DNA from: Stenogyne calaminthoides
Taxonomy: Eukaryota; Streptophyta; Magnoliopsida; Lamiales; Lamiaceae
Direction: 5' to 3'
Length of the DNA: 64,000 nucleotides
Assembly (NCBI GenBank): GCA_037126765.1
Contig: JBBCBC010000026.1
Span: forward strand, 8,730,418 to 8,794,417
Positions 11,190 to 22,720 of the stretch are shown here, in pieces (the stretch's first letter is position 1; each line of letters starts with the position of its first letter). A model generated the notes under the pieces. The model was given only the letters and a program-made list of their open reading frames with translations. It searched no databases and had not been told where the DNA came from. A program made the position numbers and the translations under genes.

Positions 11190-11850
11190 AGACTTTTGCT
11201 GAAATTTTAGTCTTTACTTCTCCATTCCTTCCCACCTTCCACCTTGAGTCCCCACAAGTAGGACATTCAACATGATCCTTAAACTCATTCCGATATAAGA
11301 CACAGTCTTTGGGGGCATGCATCAACTTTCACATATTTCATCCCCAATGCACCTAAGCTCTTCCTTGTTATAAGAGATGGACAAAGTATTATTTTTTGGA
11401 AGCATCTCTCTTAGTATTACATACTTATATCACTCCATGAATGTCTCACTTTTAAGTTATACAATTTTACAATTGTTGATAACTTAGTGAACTTAGAACT
11501 TTTAGGATACAAAGGCCTCTTAGCATTGTCAAGTAACACTATGAACTTATCTGGATCTCTAGTCTTTTCATACGTAGCATGTACCATATCATCTAAGGGT
11601 TCTTTTGGAAAATGTTCAACTTCCCTTGTTTGATGAATCTTGTACATTGAAAAACTACCAGCCAGGGGTCTCTCCATGCCATACCCATTTTAGATGGGTT
11701 TGGTCCATCCCATATCAAAACAAGTATGCCCTAATTAGGTCTATCGTGTCATATTTCAGATTTCCACATGATACACAAGGGCATGAAATAAAATTTATAT
11801 CTTCAGTATTTTGCAAAGTAAAATGTAAAAACAATCTAATCTTAAAGCGT
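11190..11850 (-). pseudogene. CACTA (En/Spm) TNP2-type transposase remnant
   Basis: Read on the minus strand, the first part (about 11840-11660) resembles the transposase-associated N-terminal domain of plant TNP2 proteins: a C-x2-C motif in FHALVYH/CPCVSCG-type context and a WHGE motif. It is followed by an open frame (11417-11677) with the acidic spacer and YPKSSKFTKLSTIVKLYNLK, which matches the TNP2 segment before its cysteine knuckle. Further on (about 11340-11210) comes the C-P-x-C-G-x-SRWK part with PKDCVLYRNEFKD. Stops and frameshifts interrupt it, and the catalytic region is absent. TNP2 normally mobilises CACTA elements by cut-and-paste. CACTA termini were not found, so this is a fragment. 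Confidence 0.75.
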
Positions 11851-12298
11851 ACTCACGTGACAAACGGTCTATAAAATCCATTGTTTGTCCATCATTTGGT
11901 TTCAAACTATGAGCACTGATAGGTGACAAGAAAATTAAACAATTAGAAGTAGCCTTGACTAAAAGAACAACATTTCTTGTCTAAAAGTAATGTTAACTTA
12001 TTATTGGGAAGATCAGAATTTGTTTGCACAAACAAATTCATTTGGGAAAAATAAAAAAACTCCAAGTCTAAATCATATTTTAGATGAATAGTTTTGAGCA
12101 GACTTGATCCCAACTAACAAATGGAATAAAGTCTTGTTTGCAAATTAACAATAGTGTTCATTCAAACGGTAAATACTTCATTTCGATATTAGCTTAATTC
12201 AAACTATGAAATTATTCAAATTTAATAAATATAGAAAGACGTTAATCTGCAATTGTAACAACAATCTACTCATGCATGTACCAGTATTCACAACAAGT
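11851..12298. other. AT-rich DNA between transposon fragments
   Basis: No open frame or repeat of note. It may be flanking sequence of the CACTA remnant, but nothing in it shows this. Confidence 0.35.
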
Positions 12299-12600
12299 TT
12301 TTTTTTACAGGAAATATAAATTTATATTAGATCACCAAATTGGAATCAACAGCATGAGCACAACAGTTTGGAATATGCTCGGAAAAATAAAGTTGTAAGC
12401 AAGTAAATCTAAAAGAAGCAAGCTTGTGGGCGACCATATTGCCCGTCCGTCTAACCCATCTAAAGGAGATCGCTTCCAAGGACCTCGAGAGCTCAATAAT
12501 ATCCTCCACAATCGAGCCGAAATAAGAAATAGAGAAAGACGTGCTAATCTCCATAACAAATTAAAAATTCTCCAGAATCTCAACCAAGGGGAAAGAAAAA
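12299..12600 (-). pseudogene. 3' end of a LINE: RNase H-like domain
   Basis: The minus-strand frame at 12327-12554 contains SLEAISFRWVRRTGNMVAHK. This matches the end of the RNase H-like domain of plant L1-type retrotransposons, where the VAHxLA histidine motif is typical. The frame runs to a stop, and an A-run on the minus strand (12301-12309) follows, as expected for the 3' tail. The reverse transcriptase is missing, so this is a 5'-truncated insertion. No target duplication was identified. Confidence 0.6.
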
Positions 12601-12863
12601 AGGAAAAGAAAAGGTAGAAGATAAGGAGAAAACAAAGCTAAATAAGTCCACCATTATCCTAACAAGGAATTCTTGGAAAGTTGAATTCAAGGAAAAGATA
12701 ATTAATAATAGAGCACACATGATTATAGATAGACATGCTAAAAAACCCGGAACCGCCAGTTCACGGTTCTGGTTCCAGAACTAACCAAAACCGTAAGATA
12801 CACGGTTCGGTTTAGGTTCCATCATTTCTAGAACCGTGAACCGCTGGTTCCGATTCGAACCGC

Positions 12864-12865
<2 letters not shown>

Positions 12866-12909
<44 letters not shown>
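12866..12909. repeat. (TA)n microsatellite
   Basis: About 22 uninterrupted TA units inside the small hAT element. Confidence 0.95.
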
Positions 12910-12913
<4 letters not shown>

Positions 12914-13261
12914 ATATTGTAATAGTTCATTCAATTATTTCTAAGTTTATTTCTTAGAAAGTTAGAATTCAAGATACTTAGTTCATGCTTAATACTTTAA
13001 TAATTCAACTAATTCAAAACTATTGTTAGTTGATTTAATTTATTCAAGTTTTCATCTTCATTTTTCATTGTTTTCAAGAGTCAAACAGTCAAGTCAAGAG
13101 ACCAAGATTCTAAGCTATTTTTTATTTTTATTTTTTAGTTATTATTTTTTACTTTTTATTTTTTATTCATATTCTTTATCATCCTTCTACATATTCTCTA
13201 CACATCCAACTCAAAAAACTCACACAATTTTCCTTAATTTCTTCTCTTCTCTTGATTTGAC

Positions 13262-13558
13262 TTGAGCAAAAATGGTTTTTCTTCTTCTTCTTCAACAATA
13301 ACTTCCGATGAGAATACTCCATTATCACCACCAACACCTACTAATATTCCGATTCTACAACATATTCTTCAATCTTCTTTATTTACGGTTCACTATAGAA
13401 TCAATTCAATTATGCCAAATGACTATGGGATAAATCCTAACGAAATAAAACTTTATTGTAATCATTGTAACAAAGTTTATTCTTTTCGTAATGGAGGAAG
13501 ATATGGAGCTTTGGTTAAACATATACAATCAAAGCATCTGAGACGGGAATCAATTTGA
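13262..13558 (+). pseudogene. BED zinc-finger fragment of a hAT transposase
   Basis: The frame encodes a serine/proline-rich leader and then a BED-type finger with CNHC and HIQSKH, i.e. C-x2-C plus H-x4-H, so all four zinc ligands are present. It ends shortly after the finger and the catalytic hAT domains are absent. The frame has no ATG at its beginning; the first in-frame ATG is at 13412, which would give a 48-residue peptide made almost entirely of the finger. BED fingers bind transposon ends, so a translated product could in principle compete with transposase, but expression is unproven. It is most likely a deletion remnant. Confidence 0.6.
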
Positions 13559-13957
13559 CATGGAAAATTGAAAATGGTCCAAATGGTGATTAAGTTTAAT
13601 TCTACTAGACTACTAGACCAGTCTTACTAATTTACCATTGTTGCTTGCATTTTGGTATTGTACTAATGTTACTGTTATGTATATTTTTATGTTTTTAACT
13701 TTTAATTATTGTAATGTAATCTTTAATTTAAATTCTCATTTTAACAATATTATAATAATTAAATTTGTCATATACATTCCTTCAAATTTTAGATCCAAAA
13801 ACCAAGAAACACACACACAAAAAAAAAAAAAAGAACCGATGGAACCTGAGATTCCGGAACCGAACCGAAATCGCCTTGACCGCGGTTTGATTCCTATTCC
13901 ACCTCCAAAAATTTTGAAACCGGCAGTTCCAGAACCGTGAGCATCCCTAATTATAAA

Positions 13958-14769
13958 TCATTGTTACCTAATCTAGATGTCTAAACTATTGAGAAGAAAA
14001 ATCAAATAGGGTCAACCAAATTATCACATTATAGAAGCTTGTGAAATATAACAAACATGGAAAAAACTATCAAAATCAAGCCCTCAAAAAACGTACATCT
14101 AACTATGTACCCTACTTAACCCTTAATTCCTCAAAGTCACCAAACAAAATACTAGTTCTACTATATTAATTCTTCATATGTTCTAATCTAACTTCTCTAG
14201 TTCAGTTTAATGAAACGTAAACATCAGCCAACATGCATAATAACGAAAGCAGTATAGAACTATGTTGCTAGCGTCAGTGAAAACCATCCCTAAGCTCTCT
14301 AGTTAATTACTGAAAGCCACATGGATGCAAAAAACTATATAATTTCCTCAGGTTCATAAAAATATTCCAAGAAACATTATAATAGAGCTATGATCCAGTT
14401 AGCAAACACTAGACTAATACTTAAATACCAACACTGGTCAAATTCAAAAACCAGAAAATATAATAATTAAAAGGAAATAAAGGACCATAATAAATCTGTA
14501 TAGTGTAGATATGAAGAAGAGATATAAGAATCTAACATTGATAATTATTAAATTTGTTTCTACTTATCAAAGAAGCATCCCAAGAATCTCATGACAAATA
14601 GGTCTACACTTTCGTGGGGTATCATCTCAGGGCAAATATTTCTAGCTAGCACCATTACTGATCAACAAAATAAATAAGCAAAGAACTGAACTCAATTACA
14701 AATTCAAGAAATTTAGGAACTATATCATTAATGCACAAAAAAAAAAAAAATATTTAAAACAAATCACCT
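13958..14769. other. Intergenic DNA
   Basis: AT-rich DNA without a recognisable gene or transposon terminus. It could contain intron sequence if the minus-strand exon candidate at 14780-15060 is real. Confidence 0.3.
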
Positions 14770-14779
14770 ATGACGTCTA

Positions 14780-15060
14780 TGAAACAGTACCTGAAGTCTC
14801 TTCATGAATGTTGGAGTCGGGAATGGGGATTTGATTTTTGGACAGCGATGGCAGTCCAAGGAGCTAGCGTTGGCGGTGGCAGACTTGAATGTTGGAGTCA
14901 GAAAAGGCGATTTGATTTTTGGACGAAAGTAAATGTTGGATTTAGGAATGGTGATTTGATTTCGAACGGCGACGACACTTGGAGGAGCGTCGGAAAATGG
15001 TGATGAAGTGAAGCGTGGCGTTGAGAGAAGGAATGACTAGGGAAAAAATTATGAATGTTG
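14780..15060 (-). other. Possible 5' UTR/first exon (minus strand) with threefold repeat
   Basis: This stretch is less AT-rich than its neighbours. It holds three diverged copies of a unit built from TGTTGGAGTC, then GGNGATTTGATTTTTGGAC on the plus strand (near 14809, 14889 and 14933). On the minus strand an ATG at 14804 is followed after five codons by CAG and GTACTG, a plausible splice donor. No downstream coding exon was recognised, because the region below it is transposon debris. It could equally be an unrelated repeat. Confidence 0.2.
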
Positions 15061-15084
15061 GTTGGGCGGGAGAGACAATTGGGT

Positions 15085-15780
15085 GTTGAGAGCGGGAAAT
15101 ACTAAGTCAAAAAATTCTAAAATCGAGTAGTGAGTTCAAAGAGATTCACAAATAGAATCGTCTTAAAACAAGATCTAAACAACGTTATGATCTAAAGGCT
15201 AAGTGTATCCCTACACTACCAAAGTTGATCTATCCTATGTGAATAAAATTATCTTACACCAAGACTAATATATCACATACAATTGATCTATTATTACTTG
15301 AAATGTTATAAACACTGTAATCACTTGTTGTAAGTAAAAGTCCACAATAACGCCCCTATCAATCTGGATATAATCAGCACTCAACAGTTGATTCTTGGTT
15401 ATTATTTCACTTGTGTTGAACGATGCAGTCCACTATTTATAGACATAAGTTGTATGCTTCATTCTTCATCCATAGATCCTCCATAAAGGATCTAGAAACA
15501 TCTTCCCCCACTAACCCATGATCTCTTGCAAAAACTGCCGTGTAGTGGCTTCTTTAACATTCTGGAAAACAACCTCGTGATATAGATTCCTGGCAATTCC
15601 TAAAGCTTATAGAACCTTCTGGAATCTTGAAGAACATTTTGGATCGTCAACCTACAGTCAACAACATCAAAGACAACATTGAACAAAAAGTGTTAGTGGT
15701 TAAGAAGAAATGTCGAATCACTGATATTGTAACCAATGTTGTAACATCAGTGGCAACATCAACATATTAGATGATCGATA
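15085..15780 (-). other. LTR-like or promoter-like sequence, unassigned
   Basis: On the minus strand this stretch contains a clear TATA box (CTATAAATAG, near 15432-15442) and many short GTTG/CAAC motifs, and resembles a solo LTR of a copia element. I could not find matching LTR ends or a target duplication. It is given as an unexplained block rather than a firm element. Confidence 0.25.
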
Positions 15781-16043
15781 TTTGAACATTAGGTGATGGA
15801 TATATGAGTATATGTTATCTAGTCTCTATTATCTATCTGCGAATTTGTAGTAGTGTGCAAATTAATGTATTTACGAAGTTGAACCCTTCGTCAATGGAGA
15901 AGAATGAATCATGGTATAACAATTTTGAAAAATGGTGCAGTTGAACCCTACATTATCGAAGGACGAAGCACAACATAGAGAGACAAGAACTAGAGACATT
16001 AAGAACAAGGTTGCATCAGTGCAGATGATCATGATATGATTAA

Positions 16044-16673
16044 ATGACTATCAATGTTAGGTTGATCCTAATTTTTTTTAAGGATGTTGCGGTAGTCAAA
16101 CATTTTAAAGAAGTAAATGACAGATTGAATACGATGCAAAAGAGCTTTCACAAGAAAATTGGTGAAGTATTGCATTTGTTGGATGAATTGAAGAAGCATG
16201 GTGGACACATGGACCACGATCATGAGCTTGAGTGTGATCATTACTGCGAGCATGATATTCAACTTTACCATGACCCATCCAACGAAAATGATCCGTCCAA
16301 CGACAAACACCTCAACCATGTTGTGGTAGAACAGGATGGTACACATTCTTCAGTGTAAGGAAGTGCAACAAATATTGTGGTGGACAAATCTAAATTTAAG
16401 TAAGTGCAAAGAAAGTCACATTCCTGCGAGCATGATATTCAACTTAACCATGCTCCATCCAACAACAATGATCTGTCCAACGACCAACACCTCAACCATG
16501 TTATGGTAGAACCAACTAGTACACATTCTTCTGTGCAACAAAGTTCACAAAATATTGTGGCAGACGAATCCAAATCTAAGAAAGCGTATTGCAGGAGGAA
16601 AAGAAAGTCCAACAAATATAATCAACCACCATATACGAGTTTTACCACAGAGAAGAAAAAAATAAGAAATTGA
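16044..16673 (+). pseudogene. Fragment of a DUF1985/Ulp1-transposon-associated protein, copy 1
   Basis: Two open frames (16044-16358 and 16404-16673) encode a coiled-coil-like start (MQKSFHKKIGEVLHLLDELK), a histidine/aspartate-rich stretch and a basic C terminus. The segment CEHDIQL to HSSV occurs twice in tandem (near 16246 and 16426), an internal duplication of about 180 bp. The flanking DNA is homologous to 30520-30977, where it follows a DUF1985 domain. This places it downstream of DUF1985 in the proteins carried by Ulp1-bearing Mutator-type transposons. It is interrupted and not expected to be functional. The assignment depends on context; the fragment alone is not diagnostic. Confidence 0.45.
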
Positions 16674-17152
16674 TTATGAAATTAAGAATATCGAGTGTTT
16701 TAAAAAGTGATGTTCTTTTATATGGTAGCATGGAAGGTAACAATTATATAAAATGCATATGTGTTAATATTTTTTGTATCATGCACTTGATGACAGTTAT
16801 ACGTTTTGATTCATGTAGTGTAAATATAATAACTTTCGTCCAATTTATTAGAGTTGTTAATGCTAAGTGGCTTGACAATCTTTACCCTCTACCGTCATCA
16901 AATTTAAATTGGTTAAACACATATGTATGATATTAATTGTTGTTAGTATGGTCACAGATAATCGCACTTTTTGAGTATGTTGTTAGTTATATATTGCTAT
17001 ATTGATGGACTTTTGAGTTTGGTCATTCGGAAGTTGAAAGAGTGGTCTAATGCTTTTTTACAAGATTAGTCATTGAACTCAATTTTGAGGTTAGTAAAAT
17101 AAAATATTATTTATAAATATTATTATATGGTTTAATAATCTTTGTCACATCC

Positions 17153-18559
17153 GATTTTTCGTAGACCAAATATGCATAAATTTTATAAGAATTTGCAGCG
17201 GAAAATAAAATAAATAAATAAAAATTTAAAGATTTAAAAAGTTTCACAAAGAGATGTGACTAAAATATAAAATACAATTTAAATTTAAATGCTAATACTA
17301 ATAAATCAACATGAAAATAATTTTCCTCAAGATAGATCCACCATCCCTCCACCGCACTCCTTCTTAATCTGAAAAATATTAAATGTATGGTATGAACAAA
17401 ACCACTAGCTCAGTGAGATCACCTTGTCAAGATTAAATATAAGATACAAATAAAGTGAAAATCACAAATAATTCATGTATGTAAAATCTTTCATGCATGT
17501 AAATTCTTTTCCATCAAAATAATCAACTGCTTCCACCAAGACCTCTCTTCAGTCCCGTTTTTTTTTTTTTTTTGTGCACGATAGTTCCCCCAAGGATTTC
17601 TCTTCAATCCCGGGTTCGCCGAGGACCTTCTTCAGTCCCGGGCCTCTCTTAAGCCTCTGGCCTTTTATAAAATCTCTTATATAAAACTTGTCATTCACTT
17701 TCATGTAATGCAAACTTTCATGTAATGCAGTAGATAAACAATTTATTCATATAAAATATTTACTAAAGACAAAGAAATCACACCTTAAATTCATGTCGTG
17801 GATGCAGATGCATGCAACATAATTATTTTAATCCTTGTTGAGAAAATCTCCGAAGTTGTGAAAAGTATGAAATAATATTTTTCCGGTGTTTTGATTTCAT
17901 GAGAAGAGACATCTATTTATAGGGAAGAAAATATATTTCCTAATGGAACTGAGATTTGAATATTTCATGAAAATCATTAAACTTGATTCTTGTAGATAGA
18001 GATAAAAATTTAAAGATCTCTCTTATATAATATAATGCAATAGTTAAATAAACAAATAACTTTAATAATAATAAATAATGGAAACAGCGGACGAATTTGA
18101 GATTAAAGAAGTATTGGTGCTGATCACTTTATTCGACGTTGATTAGGATCAAAATTTGATTAATAAATTTTAATTAAAAGTTAAAGATTGAGCCTTTATT
18201 TAAAAATAAATAATGACATTAAAACTTTGATTTATGAAACGCATATTGTATTTATGAAAGATAAATTGATGATTCTTTATAGAAAAAAAATTGAAATTCA
18301 AATCTCTTGTAAAATTTGTAAAGGTTTTTCGGGCATTTAGAGTTGTCTAAAACTCCCTCAATTTGAACGTGGGTTTTTTTTTTAAAATCTTTCAAAAATA
18401 AATATTGAAATATTTGGAGATAAAGACTCAAGAGAAAAATGTGTAAAATATAACTTTTATATTTATCTACAAATCTTTATTTAATAACACATGAAATATT
18501 TTGTAGAGATAAATTAAAGTTTTACTATTTAAAATAACTTGAAATTTAGGGGTATTACA
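17153..18559 (-). repeat. 3' LTR (left copy) of the compact Del/Tekay-like element
   Basis: About 1407 bp, matching 22721-23874 plus 29479-29715. Near 17540-17650 and 23095-23205 it contains three imperfect copies of a CTCTTCAGTCCCGG motif. A hAT element inserted two bases beyond its end, at the TSD that starts at 18554. Confidence 0.88.
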
Positions 18560-18561
18560 TC

Positions 18562-21500
18562 TAGGGGTGAGCAAAATACGGTAAAAACCGAAAAATTGAA
18601 CCGAACCGAACCGAATTATCGGTTCGGTTAAATTGGTTTTCGGTTTGGGATCGGTTTTCAATTTTAAAAATATTGATGTTCGGTTTCGGTTCGGTTTTTT
18701 CGGTAAATATACCGAACCGAACCGATATTTACTTAATATATATATACCCTCCCCTCCCTAACCCTAATTCAGATTTAAGCATACTCTCATTTTCAATTTT
18801 TTTCCATCCGCTTTCTTTCTCTCTCTAAATTCACCACCAACCCCCCCACCGCCTAATCCATGATTACGATCGAAATTCCAAAGTAAAGGTTTTGAGTGCT
18901 CACAATCGAAGTCCCCACTAATTCACCGGCAATTTTTAGTTGTAATCCCTCCAAAAATGGTTTAACACAAATCCCTCACGACGCCTAAAAATTTCCACCT
19001 GGCCCGCTCCCCCATTCTCGACCTCTTCAATCTATATTTAAGCGTGTGTTATACCTCTTTCTTTATTGCTTTTAATTGTATTATACACTCGACTCAATTT
19101 TTTTGTTTCATTACACCTTTGCAGAGAAGCTTGAACGTAAAATCGATTAATTAATTAGAGAACCTCCGTGAGTTACTTACAAATTCCAATAAATTATTTA
19201 TTTTCTATTTATATTTTCTTGCGGTTCGATTCTAAATAATTTTACTAAGAATAATTTTTAGTTGTGAAAATCCATCCCGGCATTCTTCTTTTGTTATAAT
19301 TTTAGTTGTGAAAATCCACCCGCCTCTCTTTGTTATTACGGATATTTTGTCGCTTTTAAAGCTATGCCATAATCATTTTAGTTAATCACCACAGGTGAAA
19401 TGAGGAAATTGATATCTTGATATTTAGCATTTGAAAATAATGATTGTAACTAATATTTAGCATTTAGCAAAATATATCATTTTTCATTTTTAAATGTTAA
19501 ATAAATATTGCATACTCTAAGTTGGGTTTGTTTCATGTATGTAGATGTCAAGCAATTTGAATACACTAACTCGAGGATGAGGTGTGGGATAGAAAGAATG
19601 CGATTGAAGAAGAAGAAAATGAACAATTGGAAGAAGAAGAAGCATCTGAATCCCTTTATGAAAATCCAGTGAATTCTCAATCAACAGTGGATAATAAAGT
19701 GAAGATAAAACCGATGAAACCAAGGTCAAAGGGGTGGCCACACTTCAAGAAAATCAAGAATGCAGAAGGTGTTGAGGATACAAACTATGTGCATCCTCGT
19801 AAGTTGATACTTGATGTGATCCTAAAAAAAATGGTACTTCATCACTAAATGGCCACTATAGAAAATGCATGGAAAACCCACTTAATCAAGAATTGAAACA
19901 AAGATTATTGAATTTGGAGCCTGATCTTGATGGTAGTTGTATTCTTTGTTAGTACTTGGAAATTTGATCGGGATGAGATTAGGGCAAAGACTTGCACGCA
20001 TGATAATTGTTGATGAACTACCATTTAAGTGTGTGGAGGGTGAAGGGTTTAGGGATTTTGTGAATAGAGCATGTCCTAGGTTTCAAATTCCTTCTAGATA
20101 GACGGTGGCAAGGGATTGTTATCAAATCTTAATGAAAGGTCAAAATTGAAGTCTTTTATGAAGATAAACTGTGAAAGAGTGTGTATTATTACTCGATACT
20201 TGGACTTCTTTTACAAAGAATTAATTACATGTGCATTCTTTGCTCATTTCATTGATAATAGGTGGAATTTACATAAGAAGATAATCAATTTTGTACCCGT
20301 TTCTAGTCATAGAGGTGACTACCTTGGTAAAACACTTGAAAATTGTCTTCTTGATTGGGATTGAAAAATGTGTTCACTATAACCGTAGATAATGCAAGTT
20401 CTAATGATGGGGCTATAAAGCATGAAAAAAAGAAAATTTTGAATTGGGGAACCTGGTGTTGGGAGTTGTAAATACTTGCATATGAGATGTATTGCACATG
20501 TAGTTAATTTAGTAGTACAAGATCGCTTAAAAGATATTGATGATTCAGTGAAACGTGTGAGGGATGCGGTTAGGTACATTAGGAATTCCCCTATTTAGAA
20601 TAACAAGATTTAAAAGAGTGTGTGGATTTGGAAGGAATAGAAAGTAAAAAGTCATTGTGTTTAGATGTTCCTACTAGGTGGAATTCAACCTACACCATGC
20701 TTAGTACAGCTGAAAAGTTTGAAAGGGCATTTGAGAAGTATGATGAAATATATACAAGTTATTGGACTGATTTGGGGGAGGAAAAAGTTCCATCTGCTGC
20801 TGATTGGACTTGTATTCGTAAGTATGCTGATTTATTGAAGCATTTTTAAAGTTGATTATTTGTCTTGGCATTTCGGGTTCATTTTATGTCACATCTAACA
20901 CATTTTTAAGTGAGATTAGCGATTTGTGCTGCATTTTGAATGATTGGAAGGATAGTACGGATAGGGATACTAAAAATTTGAGTGAGTCTATGAAAAAGAA
21001 ATTTGATAAATATTGGGGAGATGCGGAAAAAATGAATAAAATCATCTTTTGGGCTAATGTTTTTGATCCACGTGATAAATTAGACTATTTGGAGTATTCA
21101 TTGAGCGAAATGTATGGGGGGGGGGAAGGTGGCACCATCTTTCAATCTGTGAGGAATGAACTTTTTGAGGTGTTTAGGGAGTATGAGAATAAGTATCAAC
21201 CAGTGAGTGAAGTGAATGATAGTGGCAACAAGTCACGTTCTAGTGGTGTGTCCCATTGTGAAATAGATGGTGATGATGAGTCGTTGTCTAAAGCTAGATA
21301 TAAGAAACGAAGAATGGAGAGTGGGATAGATGGAAGCAAGCAAAACAAACTAGAAGTCTACTTGAGTGAAGCTATGTTAGAGGGGAAATTGGATGTGTTA
21401 AAGTGGTGTAGTGTGAACTCGAACAGATTTCCAGTTCTTTCAAGAATGACTCGTAATATTTTAGTCGTTCCAATTTCGACCGTTGCATCGGAGTCTGCAT

Positions 21501-22338
21501 TTAGTGCCGGTGGTAGGGTGTTAGATGTATTTAGGAGTTCTTTAACTCCTAAAACTGCTGAAGCTTTGGTGTGTGGGCAAGATTAACTTCGAAATTCACG
21601 AAGTTCTATATGTGTCGAAGAATAACTTGAGGAACTTGAGAATTTTGAGAATGGTAATTAAGCTTATGTGACTAATTTATCTTTTCTTGATGTTTTAATT
21701 TTCTTGATTATTTTATTTATTAACAGGTTATTTTCTAATTTTTTTCAGATTTGCCAAATGTTGGAACCGAAGGAGCTGGAGCAGCAACATCAAACACCAA
21801 CACGTAGATTTGGAGGAGATAGAGGCGGGCTGTATCATCACGTACTTGCTGTTTTTAGACAGATTTGCAGTTTTTAGACTTACATTTGCATTGTTATGGA
21901 CTGTAATTCAGTCTTGCATTTTTATTTGGGTTATATTTTGCAGCTTTTGGACATATTTGCAGCTTTTGGGTTATATTTTGCATTGTTATGGACTGTAACT
22001 CAGCCATAAATTAGGCTATTTGGAGTCCTTTTGTGTTATGAATTTCTGGAATGTATTGTTATGGTTATGGACTTTATGAATTTCAGACTTGAATTGTTAT
22101 GGTTATGGAGTATGGACAGCAGTATCATCACTTAGTTGAATTTTTGTGTTATTAAATGACTTAATTCAATAATGTTAAATTTTCGGTTTTTTCGGTTTTA
22201 AACCGAAATCGAACCGGAAAAATTCGGTTCGGTTTTAATCGGTTTTATGCTTAAATGGTTCGGTTTCGGTGTATTATGGTGTGAAATTCGGTTAATTCGG
22301 TTCGGTTCGGTTCGGTTTTTACCGAATGCTCACCCCTA
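18562..22338 (+). mobile_element. hAT transposon (3.8 kb), decayed but full-length structure
   Basis: Terminal inverted repeats TAGGGGTGAGCA and TGCTCACCCCTA, with a perfect 8-bp target duplication ATTACATC (18554-18561 and 22339-22346). Subterminal regions are packed with CGGTTCGGTT and its inverse. It carries a broken transposase (see 19570-21650). It inserted at the LTR boundary of the compact LTR element. Confidence 0.95.
19570..21650 (+). pseudogene. hAT transposase (RICESLEEPER/DAYSLEEPER-like), broken
   Basis: Domains in order, in shifting frames: a glutamate-rich start; a BED-like region (SKGWPHFKKI, about 19720-19760) with its ligands split by frameshifts; the RNase H-like core (about 20110-20420) including SFMKINCERVC and AHFIDNRWNLHKK; the signature DVPTRWNSTYTML (about 20650-20700); a DUF4413-like segment (20852-21130); and the C-terminal dimerisation domain, with the motif VPISTVASESAFSAGGRV (about 21467-21520). 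There are at least four frameshifts or stops. hAT transposases cut and paste their elements through terminal repeats and 8-bp target sites, matching the ends seen here. The copy is surely inactive. Confidence 0.9.
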
Positions 22339-22720
22339 ATTACATCCTACCCTCCTTAAAATATTTTCGTCCTCGAAAATCAATGTAATTGATAAAATAT
22401 GCATGAATGTTTAAAATTTTGAAACATTCATGGAATGAATGCACTTTATGACATGATTGTAGAATAAAATCACTTTGAACTTGAAAATTGAACTTTAGCA
22501 TGTGATGCATGTATCGTATATCATGTGATCATCTTTTCCATGATCAAATTGTAACATAGCTTATAAACTTTCATGTCATACTTTGGAGTTGTAGCGGTGG
22601 GAGGTGGATGTCGTAGCATATACTCAATAATGTATGATTTAAATTCTTTTGCAAAATATTTTTCTTGGAATTTTTATTTTAACAAGTGTACAAGAACGTA
22701 AACTTGCTTTGATACCACTC

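Larger units (their letters stand above)
12730..13949 (+). mobile_element. Small hAT element with BED zinc finger only
   Basis: The left end begins TAGACATGCT; the reverse complement of the right end begins TAGGGATGCT. The 8-bp target duplication is ATTATAGA (12722-12729) and ATTATAAA (13950-13957), one mismatch. Both ends are rich in GGTTC/GAACC motifs, the usual subterminal repeats of this hAT group. An AT microsatellite sits at 12866-12909. The only coding remnant is a BED finger frame. A related copy in the opposite orientation starts at 63671. Confidence 0.85.

Noticed and set aside
13023..13265. 80-codon open frame rich in Phe/Ser/Tyr
   Set aside because: Low-complexity translation of T-rich DNA inside the small hAT element, with no domain.
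16246..16580. Direct repeats considered as a CRISPR-like array
   Set aside because: Only two units of about 180 bp in a coding remnant; no short regularly spaced repeats, and the genome is a plant's.
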